Assembly: GCA_030613765.1 (NCBI GenBank) | Contig: JAUWLI010000089.1 | Location: 1-9,794 of the forward strand | DNA length: 9,794 nucleotides | Direction: 5' to 3' | From: Phycisphaerae bacterium | Lineage (GTDB): Bacteria; Planctomycetota; Phycisphaerae; Sedimentisphaerales; SG8-4 | Part shown: positions 1 to 7,200 of the stretch, one piece after another | Position numbering within the stretch: position 1 is the stretch's first letter | Layout: each line of letters begins with the position of its first letter | Position numbers and translations under genes: made by a program | Notes under the pieces: model-generated | What the model was told of the DNA's origin: nothing | Database searches by the model: none | The model's input: the letters and a program-made list of their open reading frames with translations, nothing else

Positions 1-1079
1 CTCAATTTCAATGCAGCCAGGTGGCCCGTGGCCAAGCCTGAGACGACGATTGCGGATGTTTGGAGGCCTGCATTTCCGCTGATGGCGGCAATCATGGGGA
101 CAAAGACGACTGCGGCTGTGTAGAGGGCGAGATTTTCAAAGCGGAATTTTCCATGGAAAAAGATGAGGACCAAAGCGGTAATACCGGTGCCAATGAGGCA
201 GGGCAGCAGCCAGGTCATTCTGACTCGGGCGGCGTGGAAGACGGAGACATTGTCAAGCTCGTCGGGGTCGGTACCGGCCATTGTGTATAAGTCTTCGGCG
301 GCTTCTTCGTCCGCGACTTCGATGATACGGTCGGCGGTGATTCGTCCGACGAGTTTTTGGTTTTTGTCGAGGACCGGCGCAACAATCAGGTCGTTGTCTC
401 TGAAGACGTTGCGGACCCTTTCCTGGTCGTCATCGGCGAAAACGTAGATAGTAAAAGGATCAATGAGGTCGTTTATCCTGGTGTTTTCGGGACGTGTCAG
501 CAGCAGACGGATACGGACGTCACCGAGGAATTTACCGTTTTTATCAACGACAAAAACCGAATAGAAATCCTCATCGATTTCAGCGGCGCGGATTTTGTTT
601 ACAGCTTCTGCAACGGTGGCATCTTCTGATGTGCTGATTAAGACGGGGTCCATAATACCGCCTGCGGAATCTTCGGAGTAGCTCATCAGCTTTTTTATCA
701 ATAGTGAATCTGCCGGCTCGAGGCTTTTTAGGAACTCATCGTGTTTTTCCCGGGGGAATTCCGCAAGGAGGTCTGCGGCATCGTCAAGATCAAGTTCCGA
801 GATAATAATCTTTATCTCGTTTGCGGTGAGCATCTCGAAGAGTTGTCCGCGTGTGGCTTCATCAACCTTCTCCAGGACTTCGGCGGCGGTTGGTTTGTCC
901 AGGACATCGAAGATGATGCGTCTCTGCTCATTGTCGAGCAGCTCGACGACTTCGGAGATATCGCTCTTGCGTTTATCCTTTAGCAGTTGAGCGAGGGCCT
1001 GGGTGTCGTCGGTATCGAGCAAAAACTCAATTTGTTGTAGCAATATCTGCTGGCGAAATCGCTTTTGTTCATCGGCCAT
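1..1079 (-). CDS. mgtE: Magnesium transporter MgtE (3' end beyond window)
   Basis: MgtE is an inner-membrane Mg2+ channel gated by its own cytoplasmic Mg2+-sensing domains. I translated the minus strand from the ATG at 1079-1077; it stays open for 359 codons to the window edge. Residues 1-130 are the acidic helical MgtE N domain (for example DLDDAADLLAEFP at about 97-109). DSAGGIMD at 137-144 opens the paired CBS domains, which run to about 260 and include VFVVDKNGKFLGDV and APVLDKNQKLVGRIT. The membrane domain begins near 288 (MTWLLPCLIGTGITALVLIF) and includes the family signature FVPMIAAISGNAGLQTSAIV at 326-345, followed by SGLATG. The family is about 450 residues long, so roughly 90 residues with the last helices are missing. 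A weak AAGG sits 9 bases before the start. The gene diverges from its right-hand neighbour. No frameshift was seen. I found no Mg2+ M-box riboswitch in the leader. Confidence 0.96.
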   Translation of the reverse strand, partial: MADEQKRFRQQILLQQIEFLLDTDDTQALAQLLKDKRKSDISEVVELLDNEQRRIIFDVLDKPTAAEVLEKVDEATRGQLFEMLTANEIKIIISELDLDDAADLLAEFPREKHDEFLKSLEPADSLLIKKLMSYSEDSAGGIMDPVLISTSEDATVAEAVNKIRAAEIDEDFYSVFVVDKNGKFLGDVRIRLLLTRPENTRINDLIDPFTIYVFADDDQERVRNVFRDNDLIVAPVLDKNQKLVGRITADRIIEVADEEAAEDLYTMAGTDPDELDNVSVFHAARVRMTWLLPCLIGTGITALVLIFFHGKFRFENLALYTAAVVFVPMIAAISGNAGLQTSAIVVSGLATGHLAALKL

Positions 1080-1107
1080 TTGATTCTGCCTTTTGTTTAT
1101 TTGCCGT

Positions 1108-1129
1108 TCGTATCACATTCGAGATACGA
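1108..1129. repeat. 7-bp inverted repeat upstream of mgtE
   Basis: TCGTATC (1108-1114) and GATACGA (1123-1129) are perfect inverted arms around an 8-base spacer. They lie about 30 bases before the mgtE start, in what would be its 5' untranslated leader. A related CGAGACACGA follows on the right. The element could be an operator, an RNA hairpin, or part of a short dispersed palindrome. The rest of the 355-base gap (1080-1434) holds only the two candidate promoters. Confidence 0.35.
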
Positions 1130-1162
1130 TTTACGAGACACGAATTTATCCGGTCGCGAGAT

Positions 1163-1191
1163 AAAATAACCCAATTATTTCTATCAGGCAA
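1163..1191 (-). promoter_or_regulatory. Candidate promoter for mgtE
   Basis: Read on the minus strand, TTGCCT (1191-1186) and TATTTT (1168-1163) are separated by 17 bases, about 85 bases before the mgtE start. Each hexamer is only a fair match to the sigma-70 consensus (4/6), so the call rests mainly on spacing and position. Confidence 0.3.
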
Positions 1192-1331
1192 CGCTTTTCC
1201 TTATTTAAGAGCTGATTAAGAATACCGGAATCGGGTTTGAAAGGACAAAAAAAGGCAAAAAAAGCGAAAACCAGAGGCGTGAGAGGCCGATGATGAAGTT
1301 GGAAAGTTGGTCGCAAAATCAAAGAATATCC

Positions 1332-1360
1332 TTGGATATTGTACGGATTTAGTGTAGAAT
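1332..1360 (+). promoter_or_regulatory. Candidate sigma-70 promoter for the exported protein gene
   Basis: TTGGAT (1332-1337) and TAGAAT (1355-1360) are 17 bases apart. The -10 matches five of six consensus bases. It lies 74 bases before the ATG at 1435, and it overlaps the alternative in-frame start at 1339, which argues against that longer start. Confidence 0.5.
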
Positions 1361-1434
1361 ATGAAGATGAGGATGCGGCTGTACGTGCAGTTTTCGAAAG
1401 GACAACGAGCAGGTTTTTTGATAAGAGGCATACG

Positions 1435-2070
1435 ATGAAAGGTTTTGTTTATGGGACGTTGTCAGTTTTTGCGTTAATGGCGTGCGTATGTTTTGCAGCG
1501 CCTGAGCCGGCTATCATTCCCGCTCCGCGAGACTGGACGGTAGATGTGACATTTGAGCATCCCCAGCAAATCGTGATGCGTACGGAAAAGGGGCAATCGC
1601 TGCGTTTCTGGTATACGATAGTGACGCTGACGAACAAAAGCGGCCAAGATGTCGATTTCTTCCCGAATTGTGAGCTGATGACTGATACTTTCCACATATT
1701 ACCAGCCGGCAGGAACACCCCAACAGGAGTTTTTGAGGGTATAAAAAGGCGTCATCTGCGTAAGTACCCATTTCTCGAAGCCCTTGACAAGGCCGGTAAT
1801 AAGATGCTTGAGGGTGAGGATAACGCCAAGGACATCGCTATTATCTGGCCTGATTTTGATAAGCAAGTCAAGAATATCAAAGTGTTTATAACGGGTTTAA
1901 GTAATGAGACGGCGGCCATTGACCATCCGGTGGCAAAAGACGCGACCGGCAAGCCGGTCAAGGTTTACCTTAGAAAGACACTTGAGTTAACTTACTCGCT
2001 GGGCGGTGACCCGGCTTTAAGGTCATATTCAAAGCTGAGTTACAAGGGCAAACGCTGGGTTATGAGGTAG
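1435..2070 (+). CDS. Conserved exported protein of unknown function
   Basis: The product is 211 residues. I do not recognise a named family. The N terminus MKGFVYGTLSVFALMACVCFA followed by APEP is a classic Sec signal peptide, with probable cleavage near residue 21-22. The mature part looks like a beta-sandwich: alternating strands at 34-66 (WTVDVTFEHP, LRFWYTIVTLTNKSG) and a tail VYLRKTLELTYSLGG near 177-191. This resembles proteins that describe 'bonds' between extracellular matrix or lipid-linked domains only in general fold; no catalytic motif is visible. One Cys (79) remains after cleavage. I chose the ATG at 1435 because AAGAGG at 1423-1428 lies six bases upstream and the signal peptide starts exactly there; the in-frame ATG at 1339 sits inside the probable promoter. 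It is likely periplasmic or surface-exposed. It may be a lineage-specific planctomycete family (inference). Confidence 0.85.
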   Translation: MKGFVYGTLSVFALMACVCFAAPEPAIIPAPRDWTVDVTFEHPQQIVMRTEKGQSLRFWYTIVTLTNKSGQDVDFFPNCELMTDTFHILPAGRNTPTGVFEGIKRRHLRKYPFLEALDKAGNKMLEGEDNAKDIAIIWPDFDKQVKNIKVFITGLSNETAAIDHPVAKDATGKPVKVYLRKTLELTYSLGGDPALRSYSKLSYKGKRWVMR

Positions 2071-2360
2071 TTTTTCGTATCGCGGGGGTGCTGTTCGACG
2101 GCGGAGTGGGCAATTTCAGCCCATATCTTCAATCCAATACCCGGTCAATCGGAAATAACGCCGAAAGTGTGTGAAAATTTGTAAAAAGATAGAGAAAGTT
2201 CGGAGAAAAGGACATTTTTTAACTACTTTTACTCTACTTATTTGCGTAAATGTTCGAAATATATAAGGTAGTAATTTACAAAGCGATGAGGAGTTTGAGG
2301 TGTGAGTTGGCGGTAAAGTAACAGGACCGTGGATTTAATTGGTAGAGTAAAAGGAGACAA
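2071..2360. other. Intergenic gap, no clear gene
   Basis: This is 290 bases of AT-rich DNA between two plus-strand genes. A 5-bp hairpin (TGGGC 2107-2111 / GCCCA 2119-2123) follows the upstream stop but has no T run, so it is a poor terminator. ATATATAAGG near 2260-2268 could supply a -10 for the next gene, but I could not pair it with a convincing -35. No reading frame here looks coding. Confidence 0.5.
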
Positions 2361-2582
2361 ATGATGGCCGCAACCAAAGTTGCAAAGAAAAGTATTGGTA
2401 TGCCCGAAATAAGAAAGAAGGCAAAAGCACTGGGGATAACACCCGGTAAGTTGAAAAAGGCACAACTAATCCACACTATCCAGGCAACAGAGGGGTGCAC
2501 TCCGTGTTTTGGAAGGTCGTATGGCCAATGTACAAATACCGACTGCTGCTTTATGAATGATTGCCTTAAGTTGCAGTTGTAA
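2361..2582 (+). CDS. Small SAP-like, cysteine-rich protein
   Basis: The product is 73 residues. Residues 14-42 (MPEIRKKAKALGITPGKLKK, then AQLIHTIQ) fit the SAP / Rho N-terminal helix-turn-helix fold, which binds nucleic acid. After this come six cysteines in a compact tail: C46, C49, C57, C62, C63 and C68, with the pattern EGCTPCFG...QC...DCCF..DC. I know similar small proteins with a SAP-like helix pair followed by 'EG..PCFG' and a C-terminal Cys cluster from delta-proteobacteria and related groups; none has an assigned role. The Cys tail may bind zinc or another metal (inference). AAGGAG at 2351-2356 is a strong ribosome binding site, four bases before the ATG at 2361 and seven before a second ATG at 2364, so the real start may be 2364. 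It has its own leader and stands before a terminator, so it is probably monocistronic. Confidence 0.88.
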   Translation: MMAATKVAKKSIGMPEIRKKAKALGITPGKLKKAQLIHTIQATEGCTPCFGRSYGQCTNTDCCFMNDCLKLQL

Positions 2583-2661
2583 ATCGCGTATTGTGCTGCT
2601 TGTATAGTGTATCAGGTGTCTTTTCAAGGCGCAGGTTGTACAGATTTAGCAGGTATGTTAT

Positions 2662-2708
2662 ATCCCGCCGGCGGAATCTTGGATTTTGAGGGCGGGATTT
2701 TTTATTTT
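2662..2708 (+). terminator. Rho-independent terminator
   Basis: ATCCCGCC (2662-2669) pairs with GGCGGGAT (2691-2698) as a perfect GC-rich 8-bp stem around a 21-base loop, followed by TTTTTTATTTT. It ends transcription about 80 bases after the SAP-like gene. The left arm also overlaps a 10-bp palindrome, CCGCCGGCGG (2665-2674), which could compete with the long stem. Confidence 0.82.
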
Positions 2709-2735
2709 GACGGCCATCCCCGATTTGATTATTGT
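2707..2735 (+). promoter_or_regulatory. Candidate promoter for the zinc-ribbon gene
   Basis: TTGACG (2707-2712) and TATTGT (2730-2735) are 17 bases apart, giving 5/6 and 4/6 consensus matches. The sequence begins inside the T run of the preceding terminator and lies 90 bases before the ATG at 2826, a common arrangement for a new transcription unit. Confidence 0.45.
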
Positions 2736-2825
2736 GTGGATTGACTATCAGGTGTTGGATTTGCGGAGTCGGGGACGGAAGCCGGATAAAGATAAGAAGG
2801 CAGATTTTAGAATTGGAGGTACAAA

Positions 2826-3332
2826 ATGGATTGTCCAGTATGTGGGAAGTCAATGGTTGAAGAGGATTTTGGGGGTGTTCAGGTTGACGTGTGCAGTAAT
2901 GGATGTAAGGGTATATGGTTTGACTGGCAGGAGCTGATACGTTTGAATGAGGACCACGAAGGTGCCGGCCAGGCAATTGAAGAGGCATTGAAAAGTCCAC
3001 GTGTCAATGAGGGAGACCGAGAGAAGCTTTACTGTCCCAAGTGCGGCTTGGCCATGCATGCGCACAAGTACAGCAGCGCCAAGGAAGTGAGCGTTGATGA
3101 GTGCTACGGGTGCGGAGGCTTCTTCCTCGACAGCGGAGAGCTTACAGAGATAAGGGACCAGTATATGAGCGAGGAAGAAAGGGACGCCTACGTGGATAAG
3201 CTGTTGGCTGATATACCGGAATTCAAGGAAATGGAGGAAGAGACGAGGAAAGAAAAGGCGAGACTGCGGGCGTCGGCGGGCACGAAATTCGGCAGGATTA
3301 TGAGAGGGAGGATATTCCCACCGATTTTTTGA
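2826..3332 (+). CDS. Double TFIIB-type zinc-ribbon protein
   Basis: The product is 168 residues with two copies of the zf-TFIIB (transcription factor zinc-finger) domain. Copy one has C3-x2-C6 and C23-x3-C27 followed by GIWFDWQEL; copy two has C70-x2-C73 and C93-x2-C96 followed by GGFFLDSGEL. The 'C..C-G-hydrophobic-W/F-LD-GEL' ending is the hallmark of this family. Each copy should hold one zinc ion. The function is not established in bacteria; nucleic-acid or protein binding is assumed from the ribbon fold. Residues 112-150 form an acidic then basic, highly charged helix, probably coiled coil, and the C terminus is basic and hydrophobic. The first ribbon has an extra residue between its second pair of cysteines compared with the second ribbon. 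GGAGG at 2815-2819 is six bases before the ATG. The next gene follows after 94 bases on the same strand, so the two may be co-transcribed. Confidence 0.92.
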   Translation: MDCPVCGKSMVEEDFGGVQVDVCSNGCKGIWFDWQELIRLNEDHEGAGQAIEEALKSPRVNEGDREKLYCPKCGLAMHAHKYSSAKEVSVDECYGCGGFFLDSGELTEIRDQYMSEEERDAYVDKLLADIPEFKEMEEETRKEKARLRASAGTKFGRIMRGRIFPPIF

Positions 3333-3383
3333 AGACCCGGGACGAATATTAGAGATTAATCATTGGTGATTAGTGATGATTGA

Positions 3384-3400
3384 CTGACGTTAATTGTCAG
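3384..3400. repeat. Short inverted repeat between two genes
   Basis: CTGAC (3384-3388) and GTCAG (3396-3400) form a 5-bp stem with a 7-base loop, followed by ATTATTTAAT. It could act as a weak terminator or mRNA processing site between the zinc-ribbon and membrane-protein genes. Preceding DNA repeats GATTAGTGATGATTGA-like motifs of low complexity. Confidence 0.25.
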
Positions 3401-3426
3401 ATTATTTAATGGAAGGGAGTGTCTCA

Positions 3427-3816
3427 ATGAATCAGGATGAAGAACATTTACGATTGCTTTCGATTTTTCATTATGTAGTTGGGGGGATTTTGGGTTTTTT
3501 CGCGTGCATACCCATTATCCATCTGATTATAGGTATAGCAATGCTTACCGGTGCTTTTGGAGGCGATGGTCCCCCGCCGCCTGTGGGCTTGATGTTTGTG
3601 ATGATGGGTTTGATTGCTATGACGTTAGGGTGGACCCTTGCGATTTGCCTGATTGTTTCCGGAAGGCGCATTGCCCGAAGGACAAACTATAAGTTCTGTT
3701 TCGTTATTGCCTGTATCAGTTGCGCGTTCCAGCCGTTTGGTACGGTATTGGGCGTGTTCACGATTATCGTTTTGGTGCGGCCGGCGGTTAAAGAACTGTT
3801 TGGTGTTTCGCCGTAA
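3427..3816 (+). CDS. Small three-segment membrane protein, unknown function
   Basis: The product is 129 residues. It opens MNQDEEHLRLLSIFHYVVGG, a start I recognise from a widespread family of small uncharacterised inner-membrane proteins that also share the closing 'FGTVLGVFTIIVL...VK.LF' motif (here at residues 104-125). There are three hydrophobic segments, at about 13-41, 53-78 and 89-117. A glycine/proline loop (GAFGGDGPPPP, 42-52) lies between the first two, and a basic loop (GRRIARRTNYK, 79-89) between the second and third, which should lie in the cytoplasm. No catalytic motif is evident. I chose the ATG at 3427 because AGGGAG at 3414-3419 is seven bases upstream. In-frame TTG 3394 and ATG 3409 lack such a site, and the family normally begins near DEEHL. 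Its role is unknown. Confidence 0.88.
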   Translation: MNQDEEHLRLLSIFHYVVGGILGFFACIPIIHLIIGIAMLTGAFGGDGPPPPVGLMFVMMGLIAMTLGWTLAICLIVSGRRIARRTNYKFCFVIACISCAFQPFGTVLGVFTIIVLVRPAVKELFGVSP

Positions 3817-3886
3817 TGGCAAATGCAGGCACGAAGAGAATTTAAAGTTTGAACTGGAAAATGTATAATTGAGAATTGAGGAAAAA

Positions 3887-3914
3887 GGGGATTTCAGGCC
3901 CCATAATGGGTTTT
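3887..3914 (+). terminator. Weak terminator-like hairpins
   Basis: GGGG (3887-3890) can pair with CCCC (3899-3902); alternatively CCCA (3900-3903) pairs with TGGG (3907-3910), followed directly by TTTT. The two folds exclude each other and both stems are only 4 bp. The position, about 70-100 bases after the membrane-protein stop, suits a terminator. Confidence 0.3.
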
Positions 3915-3961
3915 AAAAACAACTTGTAAAAACATATTTTAAAAAACGCATTAAAAAAACC

Positions 3962-3991
3962 TTGCAAAAGCAATTGCTCTTGTGGTAGAAT
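3962..3991 (+). promoter_or_regulatory. Extended -10 promoter for the beta-helix protein gene
   Basis: TTGCAA (3962-3967) and TAGAAT (3986-3991) are 18 bases apart, and the -10 is preceded by TGG, giving the extended -10 form TGGTAGAAT. A perfect 10-bp palindrome, AGCAATTGCT (3969-3978), lies in the spacer and could be a repressor site. Transcription from here would give a leader of about 300 bases. Confidence 0.55.
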
Positions 3992-4014
3992 AAAATAAGA
4001 TAAAATTAGGAAAC

Positions 4015-4091
4015 GAAGGCAGTCAAAGCTATTATAATAATTTTGTTGCCATCATAAACTTGTAATTGATTTCATACCAACACCTGCCTTC
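4015..4091 (+). promoter_or_regulatory. Long-range inverted repeat in the leader
   Basis: GAAGGCAG (4015-4022) is the exact reverse complement of CTGCCTTC (4084-4091), with 61 AT-rich bases between them. In the presumed leader this could close a large stem-loop near the 5' end. I see no known riboswitch class. The remainder of the 480-base gap 3817-4296 holds the promoter, a weak TAGCG/CGCTA pair (about 4117-4146) and the small ORF at 4170. Confidence 0.35.
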
Positions 4092-4169
4092 CAAAGTTAG
4101 TAGTTTCTTCTTTTTTAGCGTGCCGCTCTTTTTGTTTAGTGCGCTAGCAGGAGAAACGAGGTACAAAAA

Positions 4170-4262
4170 ATGCGGAATTTGGTAGTCAGGTTGCATCTAT
4201 CAATGCACAACACACCCAGCTTGCGCGCATCGAGTATAGGTGCGGTGCCTGTATGGTCATAA
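4170..4262 (+). CDS. Possible 30-codon upstream ORF
   Basis: An ATG at 4170 is preceded by CGAGG (4157-4161), eight bases upstream, and reads 30 codons (beginning MRNLVVRLHLSMHN) to TAA at 4260-4262. The stop lies 34 bases before the ATG of the beta-helix gene. It has no run of regulatory codons of one amino acid, so classical attenuation is not indicated. It may be a leader peptide, a remnant of an older gene start, or chance. Confidence 0.25.
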   Translation: MRNLVVRLHLSMHNTPSLRASSIGAVPVWS

Positions 4263-4296
4263 TATACTTATCATAAATTTCTGAAAGGGCGAAAAA

Positions 4297-7200
4297 ATGA
4301 AAAAGAGAGCAAAAATTTTGGCAATACTCTTTGTAGCTTTGGTGATGGTATCTACCAGTACTGGAGAAATCATCTATGTTGATGACGATGCTGCCGGCGC
4401 AAATGACGGCTCAAGCTGGACAGATGCTTTCAACGATTTGCAGGATGCTCTATATATTGTAGTGAGCGGTGATGAGATTAACGTAGCGCAGGGTATTTAC
4501 AAGCCCACTCTGCCTTCACCGCCACCACCACCACCTTGGCCGCCACCACCTCCTCCACCTCCTCCACCACCACCACCTCCTCCTCCGCCGCCTCCTCCAC
4601 CTCCGCCACCGAGTTTGGGCAACGGCATGGAGACCGAAGTGACTTCTATCGACCGAACAGTCACATTCCAGCTAAAAAGTGGAGTAACTATAAAAGGCGG
4701 CTACGCGGGCTTCGGGGAGCCGGAACCGAATGTACGCGATATCGACGCTTACGAAACCATCTTGAGCGGCGACCTTGCGGGTAATGACAGAGACGTCAAC
4801 GATCCACAGGATTTACTCAACGATCCCTACCGTGCCGAGAACAGCTACCATGTCGTCACTGGTAGGGGGACGGATGTGACAGCTTTATTGGATGGCTTCA
4901 CAATCACGGGGGGCAACGCAAACAGTTATCCGGAAAACACTGGCGGCGGGATATACAACGAGTATGGCAGCCCGACGATTAACAACTGTACGTTCACAAA
5001 AAATTATGCCAATAGCGAGGGCGGTGGGATGTACAATTATGAAAGCAATCCAACAGTGACCAATTGCACTTTCAGCGAAAACTACGCACCTGATGGTTCA
5101 GGAATGTACAACAAATCCAGCAGCCCCTTAATAAACAACTGCACGTTCAGCAGGCACTTCTCTCATGGGATTTTCAACAGGTCATACAGCAGCCCTACTC
5201 TAACCAACTGCACTTTCAGCCGTAATGAACGCTGGGGGGTAAGAAACATGGTGTATTGTAGCCCTCGAATAACTAATTGCATGTTCATCGCAAATTCGGG
5301 TGGTATGATTAATGAAAACTATTCAGATCCCCTCCTGACCAACTGCGCTTTCATAGGCAACCATAACCAAAGTGGTGGAGGCGGTGGGATGAACAATCAG
5401 TCAGGTACACGCCCTGCATTGATCAATTGCATCTTCGTCGCAAACTCATGTAGATCAACCGGCGGAGGAATGGATAATTACAATGGTGCAGGTCATGGTT
5501 GGCCCATACTGGCCAATTGCATCTTCTGGGGCAATAGTGACAGCAGTGGGATGGGTGAATCCTCTCAGATATATCGCGGCATACTTACCATCAGCCACTG
5601 TTGCGTTCAGGGCTGGACTGGCAACTGGGGAGGCATGGGAAACTTCGGCGACGACCCTATGTTCGCGGATACTTATGGACCTGATAATGTCCCCAGCACA
5701 GAGGATGACAATCTGCGTTTATTGCCAGGCTCACCCTGTATCGACGCAGGTTACAACTCGGCACTCCCGCCATCGGTGTTCACCGACCTCGACGGAGACC
5801 CACGCATTATAAACGCCGCCGTGGATATCGGGGCATACGAAAGTCCAAAGAAAATCTTTCTGCTGAACCCAAAATCAGTCATCGTTCCTGAGGGACAAAC
5901 GGCAACATTTACCGTAGCGCTCGGGCTGTTTCCTTTCGGGTCTATTGAAGTAAATGTGACCTGCCGGTCGGGCGACCCGGACATCTCCATCGCTTCCGGA
6001 GGAGTTTTGAGTTTTGATTCATCCAACTATTCAGAGCCTCAGACCGTCACACTTGCTGCCGCAGATGATATCGACTATCTCAACGGAGAAACCCTGCTCT
6101 GGATTAGCGCCCCTGGTTTCTATACTGCCGGTTGCCTCGCAGCCGAAGCCGACAACGAGCCTGTCCCGAATATTCTTTATGTCGATAATGATGCTATCAA
6201 CACAGGTGATAACCAGGGTAGAAGCTGGGCGGACGCGTTTACAGAATTACGGGACGCATTGAGGATAGCAGCTAAGTACCCTCAGGTCGAGGAGGTCCGT
6301 GTGGCAGAAGGCTTTTACACGCCGGCTGAACCTTTCTCCGGTGACCGCGCAGCCACATTCCAGCTCGCCAGTGGGGTGGCTGTTAAGGGTGGCTACGCCG
6401 GCTTCGGCGCACCCGATCCCAACGCCAGGGACATCGTCATCTATCAGACTGTCCTCAGTGGCGACCTTAATGCTGATGATGTTGATGTTAATGGTCCGAC
6501 GGATTTGCTCGATGAACCCAGCCGGAGCGAGAACAGCAACCATGTTGTAACCGGCAGTGGTACAGAGGCTACTGCAGTTTTGGATGGTTTTACTATCGCC
6601 GGCGGCTATACGAACGGTGAAGGTGGTGGGATGTACACAAAAGACGGAAGTCCCACAATATACAACTGTACATTCAGCGGCAACTGCGCACGCGACGATG
6701 GAGGAGCAATGGCATACAGGAACAGCAGTTCGGTGTTGAAAAACTGCACGTTCATCAACAACTCGGGCGGAGATGGCGGTGGGATTTACTGCTATGAAAC
6801 CAGTCTAACTCTTACCAATTGCACATTCAGTGGAAACTCGTCAAATTGGGCGTGGCCTCCACCACCTGGGCCACCACCTGTGCCGGAACCACTTGGGCCG
6901 CCACCACCTGGGCCTCCACTGGCAATCTTGAGTGACCGCCCGATGTTTACCGACTATGCGTTAAGTAATAATATCGCATCTGAGGGACTAAGTGGAAGTG
7001 GTGGTGGGATTGAATGCAGCAAGAGCAGTGTAACACTTACCAACTGCACCTTCACCGGGAACCTGGCTCGCGCAGGCGGCGGAATTCGCACATATAGAAG
7101 CCCCTTGGTGTTGACCAATTGCACATTCAGCGACAACTTGGGAGAATACGGCGGCGGGATCGCACAGTCCAACAGCAGCTTTACATTTACCAACTGCCTG

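Noticed and set aside
357..983. Plus-strand open frames over the left end
   Set aside because: They are the complement of mgtE, whose minus-strand frame gives CBS domains and the family signature without interruption.
1080..1330. M-box (Mg2+) riboswitch upstream of mgtE
   Set aside because: Many mgtE genes have one, but I could not find its conserved segments on the minus strand here, and the likely leader is under 90 bases.
2686..2937. Open frame overlapping the start of the zinc-ribbon gene
   Set aside because: It starts within the terminator stem region, lacks a ribosome binding site, and overlaps the well-supported zf-TFIIB gene in another frame.
4536..4784. Ser/Thr-rich open frame overlapping the polyproline tract
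   Set aside because: It is the alternative-frame reading of the CCN tract inside a clearly coding gene.
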